The notes below the pieces were generated by a model. The model was not told the DNA's origin. It saw only the letters and a program-made list of their open reading frames with translations, and did no database searches. 64,000 nucleotides of DNA from Ecdyonurus torrentis. Its lineage: Eukaryota; Arthropoda; Insecta; Ephemeroptera; Heptageniidae. How positions within the stretch are numbered: position 1 is the stretch's first letter; each line of letters begins with the position of its first letter. A program made the position numbers and the translations under genes. Location: positions 13,196,142-13,260,141 of the forward strand of contig OX439134.1 in the NCBI GenBank assembly GCA_949318235.1. Direction: 5' to 3'. Shown one piece after another: positions 1-35,420 of this stretch.

Positions 1-39
1 TTAACAATTTTTTTTTATATATAATATACGAATTGTTTT

Positions 40-125
40 ACCTATGTGAGACTGGGGACTCAGACTCAGATCTTTGGCTTTAATGTTGGTAAGCCAGACA
101 TCTGGGTTCGATTCCTATAAATTGA
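40..125 (+). repeat. tRNA-like fragment with B box
   Basis: A near-perfect B box (GGGTTCGATTCC) at 111-122 follows a GTTGGTAAGCCAGACATCT stretch. No matching acceptor stem is seen, so a SINE head remnant is more likely than a tRNA gene. Confidence 0.3.
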
Positions 126-286
126 GCTAATTTGTAAATATTTTGTCACATATTTATTGGCATTATGTTAATGACAAGTTTTTGATGTGGTTGTCATTAT
201 AGTATATTATTAGTAAAAATAAAAAATAAAATAAAAAAAGTATGAAGCATTGGTCTTGCCAAAACTTAAATTAAAAGAAATATTTG

Positions 287-288
<2 letters not shown>

Positions 289-335
<47 letters not shown>
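289..335. repeat. (AT)n tract near left edge
   Basis: About 23 AT units in the intron after exon 17. The rest of 1-439 shows no PTP-domain exon. Confidence 0.9.
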
Positions 336-339
<4 letters not shown>

Positions 340-439
340 TATCAAACCTTATTCCTGTGCAAAATAGACAATACATTACAAACTCACATATCTACTTTAC
401 ATGATTTATTTATCATCTCACTATAAAGAACATACTTAC

Positions 440-15915
<15,476 letters not shown>

Positions 15916-16191
15916 GGTAGCACTGCTTTTACATAGAGCAAGGAAATAAAGGAGAGAAATAAAATGAATGTAAACTTCCTTAGAGGATATGTTTGTGGCT
16001 TTTGTGTGTGTGTGTTTTTTTCCTGCTTTTTTATAAGTTTTATTGCAAGACACTGATAACAAAATTATTACAGTTAAGCTAATTTCAGAGTGTACCATCA
16101 TGAAATATATTTATAATATTTTTCAATTATTATATAGGTTCTTTTCTACTATATATTTTCTATTATTATAATTGGCTTAATTTTTATTTTA

Positions 16192-16552
16192 TCATTCATT
16201 CATTCATTCATTCATTCATTCATTCATTCATTCATTCATTCATTCATTCATTCATTCATTCATTCATTCATTCATTCATTCATTCATTCATTCATTCATT
16301 CATTCATTCATTCATTCATTCATTCATTCATTCATTCATTCATTCATTCATTCATTCATTCATTCATTCATTCATTCATTCATTCATTCATTCATTCATT
16401 CATTCATTCATTCATTCATTCATTCATTCATTCATTCATTCATTCATTCATTCATTCATTCATTCATTCATTCATTCATTCATTCATTCATTCATTCATT
16501 CATTCATTCATTCATTCATTCATTCATTCATTCATTCATTCATTCATTCATT
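16192..16552. repeat. (CATT)n array, about 90 units, intergenic
   Basis: Uninterrupted tetranucleotide array between the protease poly(A) region (about 16600) and the phosphatase start codon (15915), so it lies in the phosphatase promoter or 5' UTR zone. The remaining bases from 15916 to 16191 are AT-rich, with no clear TATA box that I would trust. Confidence 0.98.
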
Positions 16553-16619
16553 TTATATTTTATGTCATCTAGGATTATTTTGATACAGAATACAATTTCC
16601 ATTATTTTGTATAAAGAAC

Positions 16620-16625
16620 TTTATT
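16620..16625 (-). promoter_or_regulatory. Poly(A) signal of the serine protease gene
   Basis: AATAAA on the minus strand begins 19 bases after the TGA at 16645-16647. Cleavage would fall near 16600, before the (CATT)n array that starts at 16552. Confidence 0.6.
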
Positions 16626-16644
16626 TATAAATTGAATATATTTC

Positions 16645-22991
<6,347 letters not shown>

Positions 22992-23039
22992 CTTAGCACT
23001 CTTACAACAAAACTAAACATACGAAAAAAAATTCGCACA

Positions 23040-23047
23040 TATTTATA
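23040..23047 (-). promoter_or_regulatory. Probable TATA box of the serine protease gene
   Basis: TATAAATA on the minus strand lies 49 bp upstream of the ATG at 22991. A start about 30 bp further on, near 23010-23015 (local TTTAGTT), would leave a 5' UTR of about 20-25 nt, typical of highly expressed secreted protease genes in insects. Position supports it; chance is not excluded in such AT-rich DNA. Confidence 0.5.
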
Positions 23048-23398
23048 TCCTTCTACCTATACTCAATTTTAAAAATCAGACCTCTTTTTTCTTATTTACT
23101 ATTATAATAATAAACAAGATATTGAAACATTTAATAATTTTATATTGATATATAATTTATTATTATTATTTTTTTAAAAATTAGTAAACTAATTTTTAAG
23201 ACAGGTAAGGTCGGGGATTTTTATATTGTAAGTGTTAAAAATTATGGACCTTTATATATTATATAACTTCCTATATATTTTAGATGTACTTTATTTTGAC
23301 ATATTGAGTAGGTTTAAGAATTTTCAAGTTCAGTGTTTTTTTTAAACGTGTATACCACGCTTTAGTTATTATTTGTTTAAAATTATAATTGATCACCT

Positions 23399-23502
<104 letters not shown>

Positions 23503-24404
23503 AATCTCAGTTCTATGATGAAATAGATAATAACATAAATATGACATTAATTATAGAGTATAATAAAAACAAAAATGACAAGGTTATATTTATTTTTTGC
23601 TGTGATATTTTTTATGCTTTCCATATCGACGGTCAACCTGACGAATGTCCCATCTCAGTTATATTACGTTATCAATAATGTCCTAAACCCTATGTTATAA
23701 AAGATATGAGTCATTGATGATGATACTTACAATATATTGAGTTAGGTCATTTTACCGGATCACTATCGATATGATATACGTTAAACCAATAATTTTAGTG
23801 TGGATTTGGAATTTTTATGATATTATATTTACAACGTATTTATTAATTATATATGTCAGTAAATCAAACACGGAAAAAAGTGCAATTTTTATTAGTACGA
23901 TGAACTTTATAATTTCAAAATTTATGGTATATAAAGTAATGCGGAAAACTTATATATACAATTCATTTTTTTAATAGAGGTCCAAATGGAATAAAATAAA
24001 ATTGGGTACTTAAATACAATTATACTGTTATATTTAAATAAAAGAATACTTTGTGACTTAGCTTTTATTCATTTTTTATTATTATTTGTATTTTTATTAT
24101 TATTATTATTTTTAAAGAATGTAATTTTTAAGGTGTGGTATCAACGTCAATTGTCTTAAAAAAAATAAACACATGCAAATCTTCTAACTAAATTATTTAC
24201 TGTATTCTTTGTCATTGGTTCCCAAAGAAATGCGATTTGTTTTTTAATATTATGATCGTTTATTGCTTTTTTATGGAGACGTTATTTTCTTTGTTTATTG
24301 TTTTAGGTAATCCCCTTATTCATTCCTCTTATACGTAAGCGCAAGGAAATTGTAGCAGAAAGAACCACTTATTAATATATTTACACAAAGCGGCATCTAA
24401 GTAA

Positions 24405-24525
24405 ATAAATAATAATAATAAATTGTTTGAAAATAGTTGAAATCTTCGGTAAAATAAATAATCTTTATTGCAAAATAGGCAAATGGTGCAGTCAGGGCAA
24501 AACAAAGGCGCTCTATCACTGAACC
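24405..24525 (-). repeat. tRNA-like repeat fragment
   Basis: The minus strand reads TTGGTTCAGTGATAGAGCGC, an A-box-like stretch, followed by a non-tRNA body and an AATAAAG-rich tail. No B box or cloverleaf is visible. Probably a SINE remnant. Confidence 0.3.
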
Positions 24526-25482
24526 AACATTGGACAGCAGTAAAAAACAAAAATAAAATAAGATTATTAAGCGTATTAAGATATATCATTTTTAATTTCA
24601 AGATAATAATAAATTAAATAAAAATTAACAGAGCGGTGATATTCCCAAACTGAGCTAATTAATCTACTTTATTTTGAAATGCTAATATAGTCATAATATG
24701 CAGGGTTGGGTTGGTTATAATATTACGACTAATCTCTTGAGTTTTTGACTCCTTGAAGGGCAGTTACGCCCCTCTTTGGTCCAATCTGGATTGTTATATA
24801 TACGTGGGCGTAACTGGTTCAAAAGTGACCGGATATAGGTCTAAATTGTTGACTAGCCTCCAACTAGCCAAACTAACTTTGGTCATACGAAGAATCTTTT
24901 TTTAAATATACAGTACAAAAAAACACACATTAATTTCGATAAAATCTCCGTTTAAAAGAATTTACATAACGTCAATCAAATACAATAAAAACTTGATTTA
25001 TTACATTATGTGTATAATATAGTGTTCCTTGTGAACTATCTATCTTGTATACACTCTGTCATATAAAATTTTAATTTATTGCATAGAGTAAAGGCAAAGA
25101 ATAAAATTGTCTATGACAGAGTCTATTTTATTTATAATATACATAATAATACTGTATATTATATAATTTTTTTTAAAATTGAAGAAGTTATTTTATTTTG
25201 TATATACCTTCTTAAATCAAATAGTATAATAAATTTACCAATTTAAATTTCAAGCGATGCGTGTTTTTCTTATATAAAAATTAACATATTGAAAATTAAG
25301 ACGCAAAAATAAATGGCAGTTTTTTTATTTATTTATTTTATTTCAAACGGTATAATATATTCAGTATAGCTGAATCAACGTTAAAATATTCTAAAATTGG
25401 AGAGATTTGTCATTATTTCTAAGTCCAACTATAGTCATGATGTGTTTTTTTCTGAGTTCAAGTATAAAGGGCTTTAATTTTA

Positions 25483-25614
<132 letters not shown>

Positions 25615-26172
25615 GTTAAACCTAATCTACTAAAGTTTTCTAAAGTTTGCGCCGTCTTTTCTATATAATAATATTGTTTGTAGTTTTTTTTTACAGTCAT
25701 CCCCTGAGGTTAAATTAAATAGTTATAGTAATCAGTCAGTAATGCCAGTAAAGATTGCGTAAGAAAGATTAATTATTATTACCAACATACTTTTCTTATA
25801 GCTTAATGTTTTTTTTATTTCGTTTGATTTTTTTTTTAAATTTAAACATTTTTTTTATGTATTATATCCTTAATTATTTACTCTATTTAGTTTTTAAGAT
25901 TGACAAAAAATTTAAATATATATTTAATGGCCTTGACTTTTTAATGGACTATTCACACTCATGTCAATTTTTCCTGACACCTGTCAACATGTTGAGTGTG
26001 ATATATTTTTAGGTATTAACAACAAAAAAGTTTCTATAATACTTAAAAATATATAGTTCAACACTTTTTCTAATGCGGTATTACGTAGAGAAGGATTAAA
26101 AACTACGCGCATTTAAACAAGTTTTCCTGTTATCTGAAAAAATACTAGATCAAAACTAGAGACTAAAAATGA

Positions 26173-26508
26173 GTTAAAAAGGAAGTTCAGGGTTTACAAC
26201 GTGGCTTCTTTAATGTTAGATAATGAGATGAACTGTTCATTGACTCACATATGATGACCCAAAACCCTTCCGTAACCCCATGGTAACCCCGCAAACTTGC
26301 ACTCATCCTGCGAGATATGCAATATGCAACCCGCTACAACATTTTCTATAGTAAAGCCGTAACTATGACGTAAAAGATACGGGAAGAGTTGTATATCTCG
26401 CAAGATGATCACGAGTTTGCGGGGCTACGGGAGTATAAGTTTATGAACAGTTCTTCTCATTATTTAACATTGAAAAAGCCATGTTGTAACCCCTGAACTT
26501 CCTCTAAC
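26173..26508. mobile_element. Foldback element family G
   Basis: Inverted arms: GGAAGTTCAGGGTTTACAAC at the left and TTGTAACCCCTGAACTTCCT at the right, then TAATGAGATGAACTGTTCAT against ATGAACAGTTCTTCTCATTA and CCCCGCAAACTTG against GAGTTTGCGGGG. Follows the design of the other MITEs here, but is the only copy seen. Confidence 0.75.
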
Positions 26509-26665
26509 TTTTTGTTTTCTTAATATTATATACTACACATCTATGTACAAATATGTGTCTTATGTAATTAAGGCTATAATTAATAATAATGTATCTTGAA
26601 TATAAAATAAATTATAAGGATATTGACGTGGTCATGCATTATTGCCACTGACTGTAGTGATTATA

Positions 26666-26873
<208 letters not shown>

Positions 26874-29042
26874 CTTAGCAAGTCATTAAAATATGTGTCA
26901 ATTTTTTGGAGTCATATAATGCAAAATTATAAAAGTAATTAATCACATGATTTTTTTTTTAGAGAGAGAGAGAGAAACAATTATAAACGGTTCTAACTAC
27001 AACGTTTATTATTGGTATTCAAAACTTATGTTATTAAAGATTTGTACGCATCATTTATTAATAATTTTATATTACATTTAATTTATTTTTAATTATATTT
27101 TATACCAATTTCATTTTAAACAATTAAATTTGTGTAATAAATTGCTTTTCGTATTAATTTATTATTTACATATATATTTTTAAACGTAAATGAACTTATG
27201 AATTATACTTTATAATGTATTATATTAATTTAATAATTCCGTGTTATTATAATGATATTAATAAAATAAACATTTTGAGTTTGAATTGTATAAAAATGAT
27301 GGTAAACAGAAATAATAAGGGGGGGGGGGGGAGTCAATGGTGCTCCAGTCTTTCTTAACTTTCAAGTTCGATATATCCAAAATGACCTTGATATATTTTC
27401 TTAAAAATGCTTTAAAAACAAACAAACAAAAAACAAACATATTATGTACAAAAAAAATAAATAAATAAAAAAAAAAAAAAAAAAAGGCGTCTATGTGTTG
27501 AAATATTATTTCCGATACTTAATTAATTAATTACAATCAAGCAGTTAACCAGGCAGTTATAAGTTTATTATTAGTGTTTTTACCATGAAATTATTACAAA
27601 CTTAAATACCGATTAACTATTTGTAACTTTCGGACAATCGGACAATACAGAAATATAATTTCTTATATTATATAAGCACTGTTTTTTTTTTTTTTTTTTT
27701 TTTGTTTTTTTTTTAATTGAAAATTTGACAATCTCTGATTTTTTGCAACCACATAATATCCTAATTTATTTTTTCACAAATATTCAGTACTTCACAGTGC
27801 CATTTACTTTTCAATTCAGTGTTCATGAAAAAAAAAAAAAAAAAAAAAAACTAATAATTATATTAGCTTTTCAGAAATATAAATATTTAATATGGCAATA
27901 AATGTTATTTTGCTTAAATATTATGATGTGTACGTACTGTATAGTTATTTACTTATGCTGTTCGAATTTAGTAGTATTTGTGCTTACGTTTTGTAGTATA
28001 TAGTTAGTATAGTTACATAACTTATTCTTTCCGAGTGTAATATAATAAATTAAATCACTTTATCGATTTTTTTTTATCCTTTCTTATGTTTAATTTTCTA
28101 CATAAATTGATACAATACACAACAACAATAAAATTTACTATATTATACTCATAATTATATCATTTTGATTTCCAAAAAATACATTAAAAAAATGTGTGAA
28201 ATTAAATCGATAAATTTGTGTGAACGCGCCTAGGATAAAATTCTGCGCTGATTGCTCTGAGTTGCAAGCACCAGATGTGAATCATGATGTCTCTATACGC
28301 TCGCTGCTCCAGGGGTGCAAAAATAAGGGAGGTTCGATTTTTTGTTTTATCTATATACTCGTACAAAGTATTATAGAAAACATTAAAATTAGCTAAAATT
28401 AAAAAAATTAAGAGCGATGAATGCAAACGTAAACGAAAGTAATATTTATATATTTATAGGTCAATTTTGAATACCCTATTGAAAAATATAAGATTTTATA
28501 TTCAAAATCTCTCCATCGTGATTTCACTTGATTCCGTTGCTTTTGAAGCAACATAGTATTAAAATTTAATAATAAAAGTTCATATCGTAAGCATGGTTTT
28601 GATTTATTGTTATTGCAAAATCTTGTATACAATGACTAAATAAACAACAATACTCTTTTTTTTTCTTTTTTTTTTAAGTATATAATCATAAATATATGTT
28701 GGTATAAAGAAGGCATGAATTTACGTAAAAAATAATGTTAATACTTATGTAGTACAACACAGAAATTTATTTTTTAGTATAATATATAAATCTAAAACAC
28801 GGAAGCGTATTATTTATTATCTACAGTGAAGTTTAGCATATTTATAAAACTGTTTATATTTAAACAAAATGATAAAATTTAAAGGAAACAGTAACTGATA
28901 TGTAATTTATATTTTTATAGTTGTGTATGTATAATAATTTCATTGGCCGTTGGCAGTAATACAAATATATATTCACTCAAACGAAAAAATATTATAATAA
29001 CGAATATTTTTTTGGGGGGTGGTTTTCTTTAAGTATTAATTG

Positions 29043-30679
29043 AAATGCTTGTACACAGTTTTGTAATTCTGTATTGTGGAGTTATGGCATCACACAAACG
29101 TTGATAGCGGGGTCTCCTCATCAATATATTCCAATCCAATCTGCAAAATGTGATGAAAGCAACAAACTTTCAGGGTTTGTTAGACTGATCCTAATGAACA
29201 TTTCTGGAATACCATCCCAACCATCAGGTCACCCTTGCGACCTGGGGCGACCTTCAAAGGTGGCGCTTAGGCCCTTTTACGTTTTATTTTTTCCTGGTGT
29301 TGCTTTTCGTCCAATTTGAAAATTCTTTTCAATTTTCATTTCCGCATATTATGTTTAATAACGTGAATTTTTTTCAAAATTTTAATTCAAAAAACTTGCC
29401 CGGAAATCGGAAAAATTAGTAAATATAATAACCTGTACCTTGTAGTGTGAAATTTGTCACATACAATTTGAATATGCATATATAAATTATTGTGAATATA
29501 AATATATTTAAATTACTTATGGACAAATACACAAATAATGCATTACCTTCATAAGCTCATTCTTTAATTTTCTTTTTTTAATCCTTATATACTGAATAGT
29601 AAATAATTACGACTGTACTTAAAAAAAGCCATAAGTATGATACACAATACATCAAAGCCTTATAGCTTACATATAAATATTATTATACGAGTCAGTAATT
29701 GGTCAAAATCAATTATTTTTGGATTCCGGGACACTTCCGGGACACTCAAAAACTTATAAAAAACACTCTTTTTTATTAAATTTCAAAAGATTCGAAATAG
29801 TAATAAAAATCAATTTTCAAAAAAAAAAAAAAAAAGTGTCCCGAAATTCCGGGACATTTTGAAATTTTATTTTGAGTACTCATTTTTGAGTTTAAATTGT
29901 CGAATTGAGTCCCATCGATGTATTTCCTATAAATTTAGTCACATTTATTGTTTGTAGGTAGCATTTATATGCATTATATTGCTTTAAAAATTACCCTAAA
30001 ATGGCACTAAAATTAAAATATTTTCAAAATTCAAAATTATGGGCCCTACTTAAAAACAAAAATTATGAAAATGTAGCAAATTTTGAGTTCTACAACTTTT
30101 ACTTGAAGCATTTTTTTGTAGTGCCGGTAGTTTTTATGTTATTCTTAATTAAAGGTGCATCAGGTGTGCCCATTCTCCCTTTAATTTCGATTTCCGGGCA
30201 AGTTTTTTGAATTAAAATTTTGAAAAAAATTCACGTTATTAAACATAATATGCGGAAATGAAAATTGAAAAGAATTTTCAAATTGGACGAAAAGCAACAC
30301 CAGGAAAAAATAAAACGTAAAAGGGCCTAAGCGCCACCTTTGAAGGTCGCCCCAGGTCGCAAGGGTGACCTGATGGTTGGGATGGTATTCCAGAAATGTT
30401 CATTAGGATCAGTCTAACAAACCCTGAAAGTTTGTTGCTTTCATCACATTTTGCAGATTGCAAAGTCGAGGATACCACGCTATGAATTTTAACTATAAAA
30501 ACGTTAGTGGCATAACAAGCGTTGAGACCGAACGGAGAAATAAAGAGTTACAACGGTCAAGTTCAACGTAATTCTAACACTTTTGACGTCATATACGCTT
30601 TTATCGTTTTAGATTGTCAACATTTAGTGACGTCATAACCGTTGATTCCACAGTATTGCAAAACTGTGTACAAGCTATT
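29043..30679. mobile_element. Long foldback element family C (about 1.6 kb)
   Basis: Outer ends GCTTGTACACAGTTTTGTAA and, inverted, GCTTGTACACAGTTTTGCAA. Arm blocks at about 29133-29410 and 30193-30460 are inverse copies (AGCAACAAACTTTCAGGGTT; CCAACCATCAGGTCACCCTT). The centre at 29730-29860 has CCGGGACACTT motifs, also in inverse pairs. No protein of recognisable family is encoded. Confidence 0.75.
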
Positions 30680-33047
30680 CAACGCTTATTATTTTTATAG
30701 AGTATAATACCGTATATAGACAGTGGTCAGAAAAAAGTTAGCTTTTGTTTGTGTAAATTCGTTTAAACTTTTTTTTTTTTATTCAGTGTGCACACATACT
30801 CGTACCTCATTACTTTTTTTTTTTAAACTTCTTTTCTGAAAACAGTAACAGACAGATAGATAGACAGACAGAAAGAGAAGGGGGAACGTTTCAAAAGGCA
30901 TTGATTATATACTTTAAGTTTAGTGAAATAAGCCACTTGTTTGCTGAACTACAAATAATAAAAAAAATGTTAATATTATAGTATATATTTTCCCAACTGT
31001 ATCATTATTTTACTAGCTTCAGTACAAAAAAAAAAAAAAAAAAAAAAGTTAGAGTAACTACAAGCGCATCATTCCTTTGATTATTGATGATTATAAAACT
31101 GTACTACCTCCAATATTGATGCAACCCTAACCCTTGTATGTAACGAGCGGTGGTGTGCAGGACCAAAAGAGAAAGAGAGAGAGAGGGAGAACTAAAAATG
31201 TACTATGGTAGCGCCACCCTGGAGAACACGGTAAAATATAGAACTAAATGATCATTACGACGTTTTACTTTGAGGTGTGAAGATCACTTTTATTGTGTCA
31301 CCGTGAGAGTGAGACTGTTGCTTCCTTTTCTTTTTTTTCTCTCTCTCTCTCTCTCCCTCTTTTCCCTTTCTCTATCTCTCGCACTCTCTCGCTTCATCTC
31401 ATTCTCTATTTATTAAAAAAAATATCAAAAAAAAATAAAGTAAAATAGCAAGAATTCGTTATGATAAATGTAACCACTTGTCAACTTTTATTTTTAATGT
31501 TTTCACAATAAAAGGTAAGTGTTTCTTTTTTCTTTAAATTTTTATTATTACTTTTCTATAATAAGTAACACGAGGTGTATTATTTCTTTTGATTACTTTA
31601 AAAGTAGCTATAAATAAAAAAAAATAAAAAAAAAAAAAAAAAACTTTGAAACTTTGAAACTTTGAAACTTTTGATTTATTGTATAATACTTTCAAAATTT
31701 TAAGTATTTTTGGCATAATTTTTAATTTAAACTTTTCCATTTATTTTATTTATCCAATATTAATATTATGTGAAACTAATACTTTAATTTTCATTTATAA
31801 AATATAAAATTTTCATTGAAAATTTTATATCTGTAATAAATATATAGACGCCCAATTTTTAATGTGATTATCCATAACAATGATGAATTAAAACATTAAT
31901 AATGAAGGGAAATAATTAAAACAAATTTATAATTGTTAATTACCAATAGTTAATTATAGTAGAAATGTGTACATAATCTTTATTTTTTTTATGAATAAAA
32001 ACAGAATGATAAAAACAGCGAATTTTTTTATTTTTTGTCAGAAACATATATTAAGAAAAAAAAAAGAGAATAAAAAAAGCATTTAATTCAATGAAGATTT
32101 TATAAATCGTAATCAATTAATATATAAAAATATCGATTTCTAATGCATATAAGAGAGGCATGCAAGTTGTAGTCTCTCGAGTGATTAATCTTTTTCTTTT
32201 GTTAAGTTTATGTTGAAAACGTGTATTTTAAGGGAGGATAAAAAAAAAAAAAAAACTTATAGTTCCTCATTTTTTGTAATATTTATTTTTTATAATTCAC
32301 TTGTTGATTATATTTATAGTCATTTATTATCTAAACTGAATATTGTAATAATCTGTGTCACGTCTCGTCCATTTCATCGTTAGTTTTTTTTTTTTTTTTT
32401 TTAAGTACTTTTAACGTATATAGCCAGCAGTCAGAATAAAACATTTTTATGTTCTGGAACATCATTTTTCTTCACTTTATATTTATACTCTACTATACTG
32501 CACTATAGTTGAGAAACAAAACAAGTTTTTCCATTTAAAACAATGCTATTTTACAATTTGCTGCGCAAAGTAATAACAAATTTAAAAATATATATGATTG
32601 CACCTTTAGATTTTGACTTTACATTCATTGTATTAGAACTTGCATCACAAGTACATAAACTATAACATACAAAAATAATAAGAAATATATTTTCTAAATA
32701 GAACATTGTATACACATTTTACTACTATAATCTTTAGTGTCAAGATAGTCATTGAAATAAATGTTTTCTTTAACAGATAATTTTGTACTGTTGTTTTAAA
32801 AATACTAAAGGCGATGCAAATTTTTAACTTGCTAGTGAGTAAAACATTATATAAATGAGTTGGATAAATAAAATTCTGCATTTTTTTTTTGTCATTAAAT
32901 AAGTCTCTGCTTTGAAGTACTAAAATTATTGATTTGATATATAACTACTTAGATAAATGTTACCACGTAAAATAATTTTATCAACTTCAGGTACTCTAGG
33001 CTTTTCTTTTATCACTGTTTGAAAAAAAAAATAATAATTACAGCCTC

Positions 33048-33078
<31 letters not shown>

Positions 33079-34149
33079 GTTTTCTTCTTACGCATTGGTT
33101 GCGGATGCATTCTTCTACATTTACATCTTAATCCTCAATTTGTCCCATCAAATTTTAAGGGTTGTATATAGATGGCTTATATCTCAAAATTTTTAAAAAA
33201 AGAAAGATTCGAAAGTTTATGATGCCATTTGAAAGTTAATTGTAACAGCTACCTATGATAAAGTTTTCAGAACCCGTGACCGTCAGATAAGAGAGAAAAT
33301 AAGTATTGAAGTTAACATGGGCTCTTATGTGACTATAACTTTAAAAAATCATAATTTAAAATCTAGTATGGTAACCTTCCAATTTTTTTTACATTTTTGA
33401 AGATACCATATCCTAATGTATCACTGTGCGAAATTTCAGAATTTTCTTTCTTTACAATTTTTTAGTAAAATCCCGCAGTACCTGATTTCCCGCCTTAAAT
33501 TCTTGTATTGTAAAAACATTCTACTTTAAATGCTAGTCATAGTGAAACATAAGTAAAAGGTATTTGTTTTATTTATACAGATATGCTTAAAGTAACATAA
33601 CATTTTTCAATTTTAAATGTACAGAAAGGAAATTTTAATAGCAATTGATATTCTATTATATTTTAGTGGGAAAAAAATACCACGACTAGCAAAACATTTT
33701 AAATAATTTCTAAAGCATAAATGAGAACATCATGAATGAACTGATGTATATTATTTTAAAAAAGACCGTAAATATTTTATAGTTTGCTCTCTAGAACTCC
33801 CAGTAAGTATAGCTTTCATATCTTTGCAATAAAAAAGAAATGCAATTCAAAAGATATTAAAAAAAAATGAATAAAGCTATATAGAGAAAGAAAATGTTTC
33901 ATATACACATTGCATGCTTAATACTTTTTCTTTTCCTCTCTTTCTCTTGTATACAATATAGGAAAGCTAGAATATCAAAAGAAAAGTTTTTTTTATTTAT
34001 TTTAATCCCTTGTGGAATAAAATGTGGTAAAAAAAAGTATAAAGAACTCAGAATATTACAAAGTTGAAAAATCGAAATTCCATTTTGTGACTCTACTCTT
34101 TAGTCTTATAGTTTATTTGTAAAATTTTTGCCTGCCTAAAACCCTTGCT

Positions 34150-34466
34150 TTAAAGGTGTAGAACACCTTGCACAAAAAACATGTGTAATATCCTAACAAA
34201 CCTCAATATCAACGTTAATTGGACCGGAGTCATTGATTTCTAATTTATTTTACATTTACAAAATAGCAGATGCGGGTTTGTGACGTCACAGCTCACTAGT
34301 CCAAGTGTGCTAAAACAGGTGAGCTGTAACGTCACAAATCCGCAGCTGTCATTTTGTGATTGGAAAATAAATTAGAAATCAACGAATTAGGCCAAATTAA
34401 CGTTGATATTTAGGTATGTTAAGATATTTGACATGTTTATTTGTTTAAGATGTTCTACGCCTTTAA
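34150..34466. mobile_element. MITE family A, copy 3
   Basis: TTAA-flanked inverted repeat with termini TTAAAGGTGTAGAACACC and TGTTCTACGCCTTTAA, and a GTGACGTCACAGCTC centre. Confidence 0.85.
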
Positions 34467-35316
34467 TTTAGTATTTCTATGCACTTAAATTGTGTTCCTA
34501 AAAAGTTAACAATTAAAGTTAAAATTACAAACATAGTACTTGGACAGAACAAAGAATAGTAATAATGCCTTTTGCACGGAAGATTTTATGATTATTTTTT
34601 TATCGTATATAAGTCGTTTTCCAATTGGATATATTGATTTTTAAACTCCCTAATTTAGTATAAATTTTGAAATAAAATATACTGTTATGAGTAATAAAGA
34701 GCTGAATTGTGACGCTAATAATGTCATTTGAAATTGATAAAAAAATATATCACTTATATTATATAAAATGAAAGCTCTTTTACAGGAAGGATGGAATCGC
34801 TCTGAACCGTATATTTCTGATGCCAAAATATATTTATTGTTAATCGCAATATTAACTAACATAATATACTGTATAATATAGGGTCAAATTATACTAAAAA
34901 TATTATTATTGACTTTTAATTCATCAGCATTAATAATTGAAACAAACTTCTATTGAAGGTTAAGAAATTTAATGTCTTTCACTTCTTTCAAATCTAAGTC
35001 AATGATTAACTCTATTATTAGTATGTATGTATGTGTATATATATATATATATATCCTTTTTTTCTTCTCTTATTTTTCTGCTATATGTTAATTATTTAAA
35101 TTAACTTTAAGGTTATTTTTTCTTGTTATTTTGTTTTTATCTCATAACCTGCGATTTTGATATTCTTTTGATTTTTTTATCTTATATAATATAATATATA
35201 TATATATTTCATACATTATAATGTGTTAAATAAATCATATTTTTATATGGAATATTTGTATGCCTTTATTATATATTTTTTCTTTTTATCTTAAGGGTAT
35301 ACAGAATGAAGGTCCG

Positions 35317-35420
35317 CGGAAAAAAGGTCCTCAGATAAAAGGTCCTACCTGTGTGCAGCTCGCCGACACGCTATACCTGTGCGCACAGGCAGGTCCTTTT
35401 ATCTGAGGACCTTTTTCCCC
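35317..35420. repeat. Compact perfect hairpin family J
   Basis: Arms of about 38 bp (AGGTCCTCAGATAAAAGGTC and inverse, continuing into CTACCTGTGTGC/GCGCACAGGCAG) around a GC-richer loop of about 25 bp. Perhaps the smallest MITE in the window, with a structure-forming sequence unlike its AT-rich flanks. Confidence 0.7.

Noticed and set aside
1..439. Search for the next PTP-domain exon left of 440
   Set aside because: No frame in 1-439 shows the expected aromatic/Gln loop motif; the next exon is presumed outside the window.
16192..16552. A CRISPR array or telomere-like array at the CATT and CTTA repeats
   Set aside because: Repeats are contiguous with no spacers and do not match telomere motifs such as TTAGG. 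They are simple microsatellites.
24329..24601. A Cys-rich 90-residue minus-strand frame
   Set aside because: It overlaps the tRNA-like repeat fragment, and its cysteines come from SINE-like sequence.
29074..29319. Matching 66-81 residue frames at 29074-29319 and 30278-30478
   Set aside because: They share sequence only because they are the two arms of the foldback element. No known domain and no start or splice logic.
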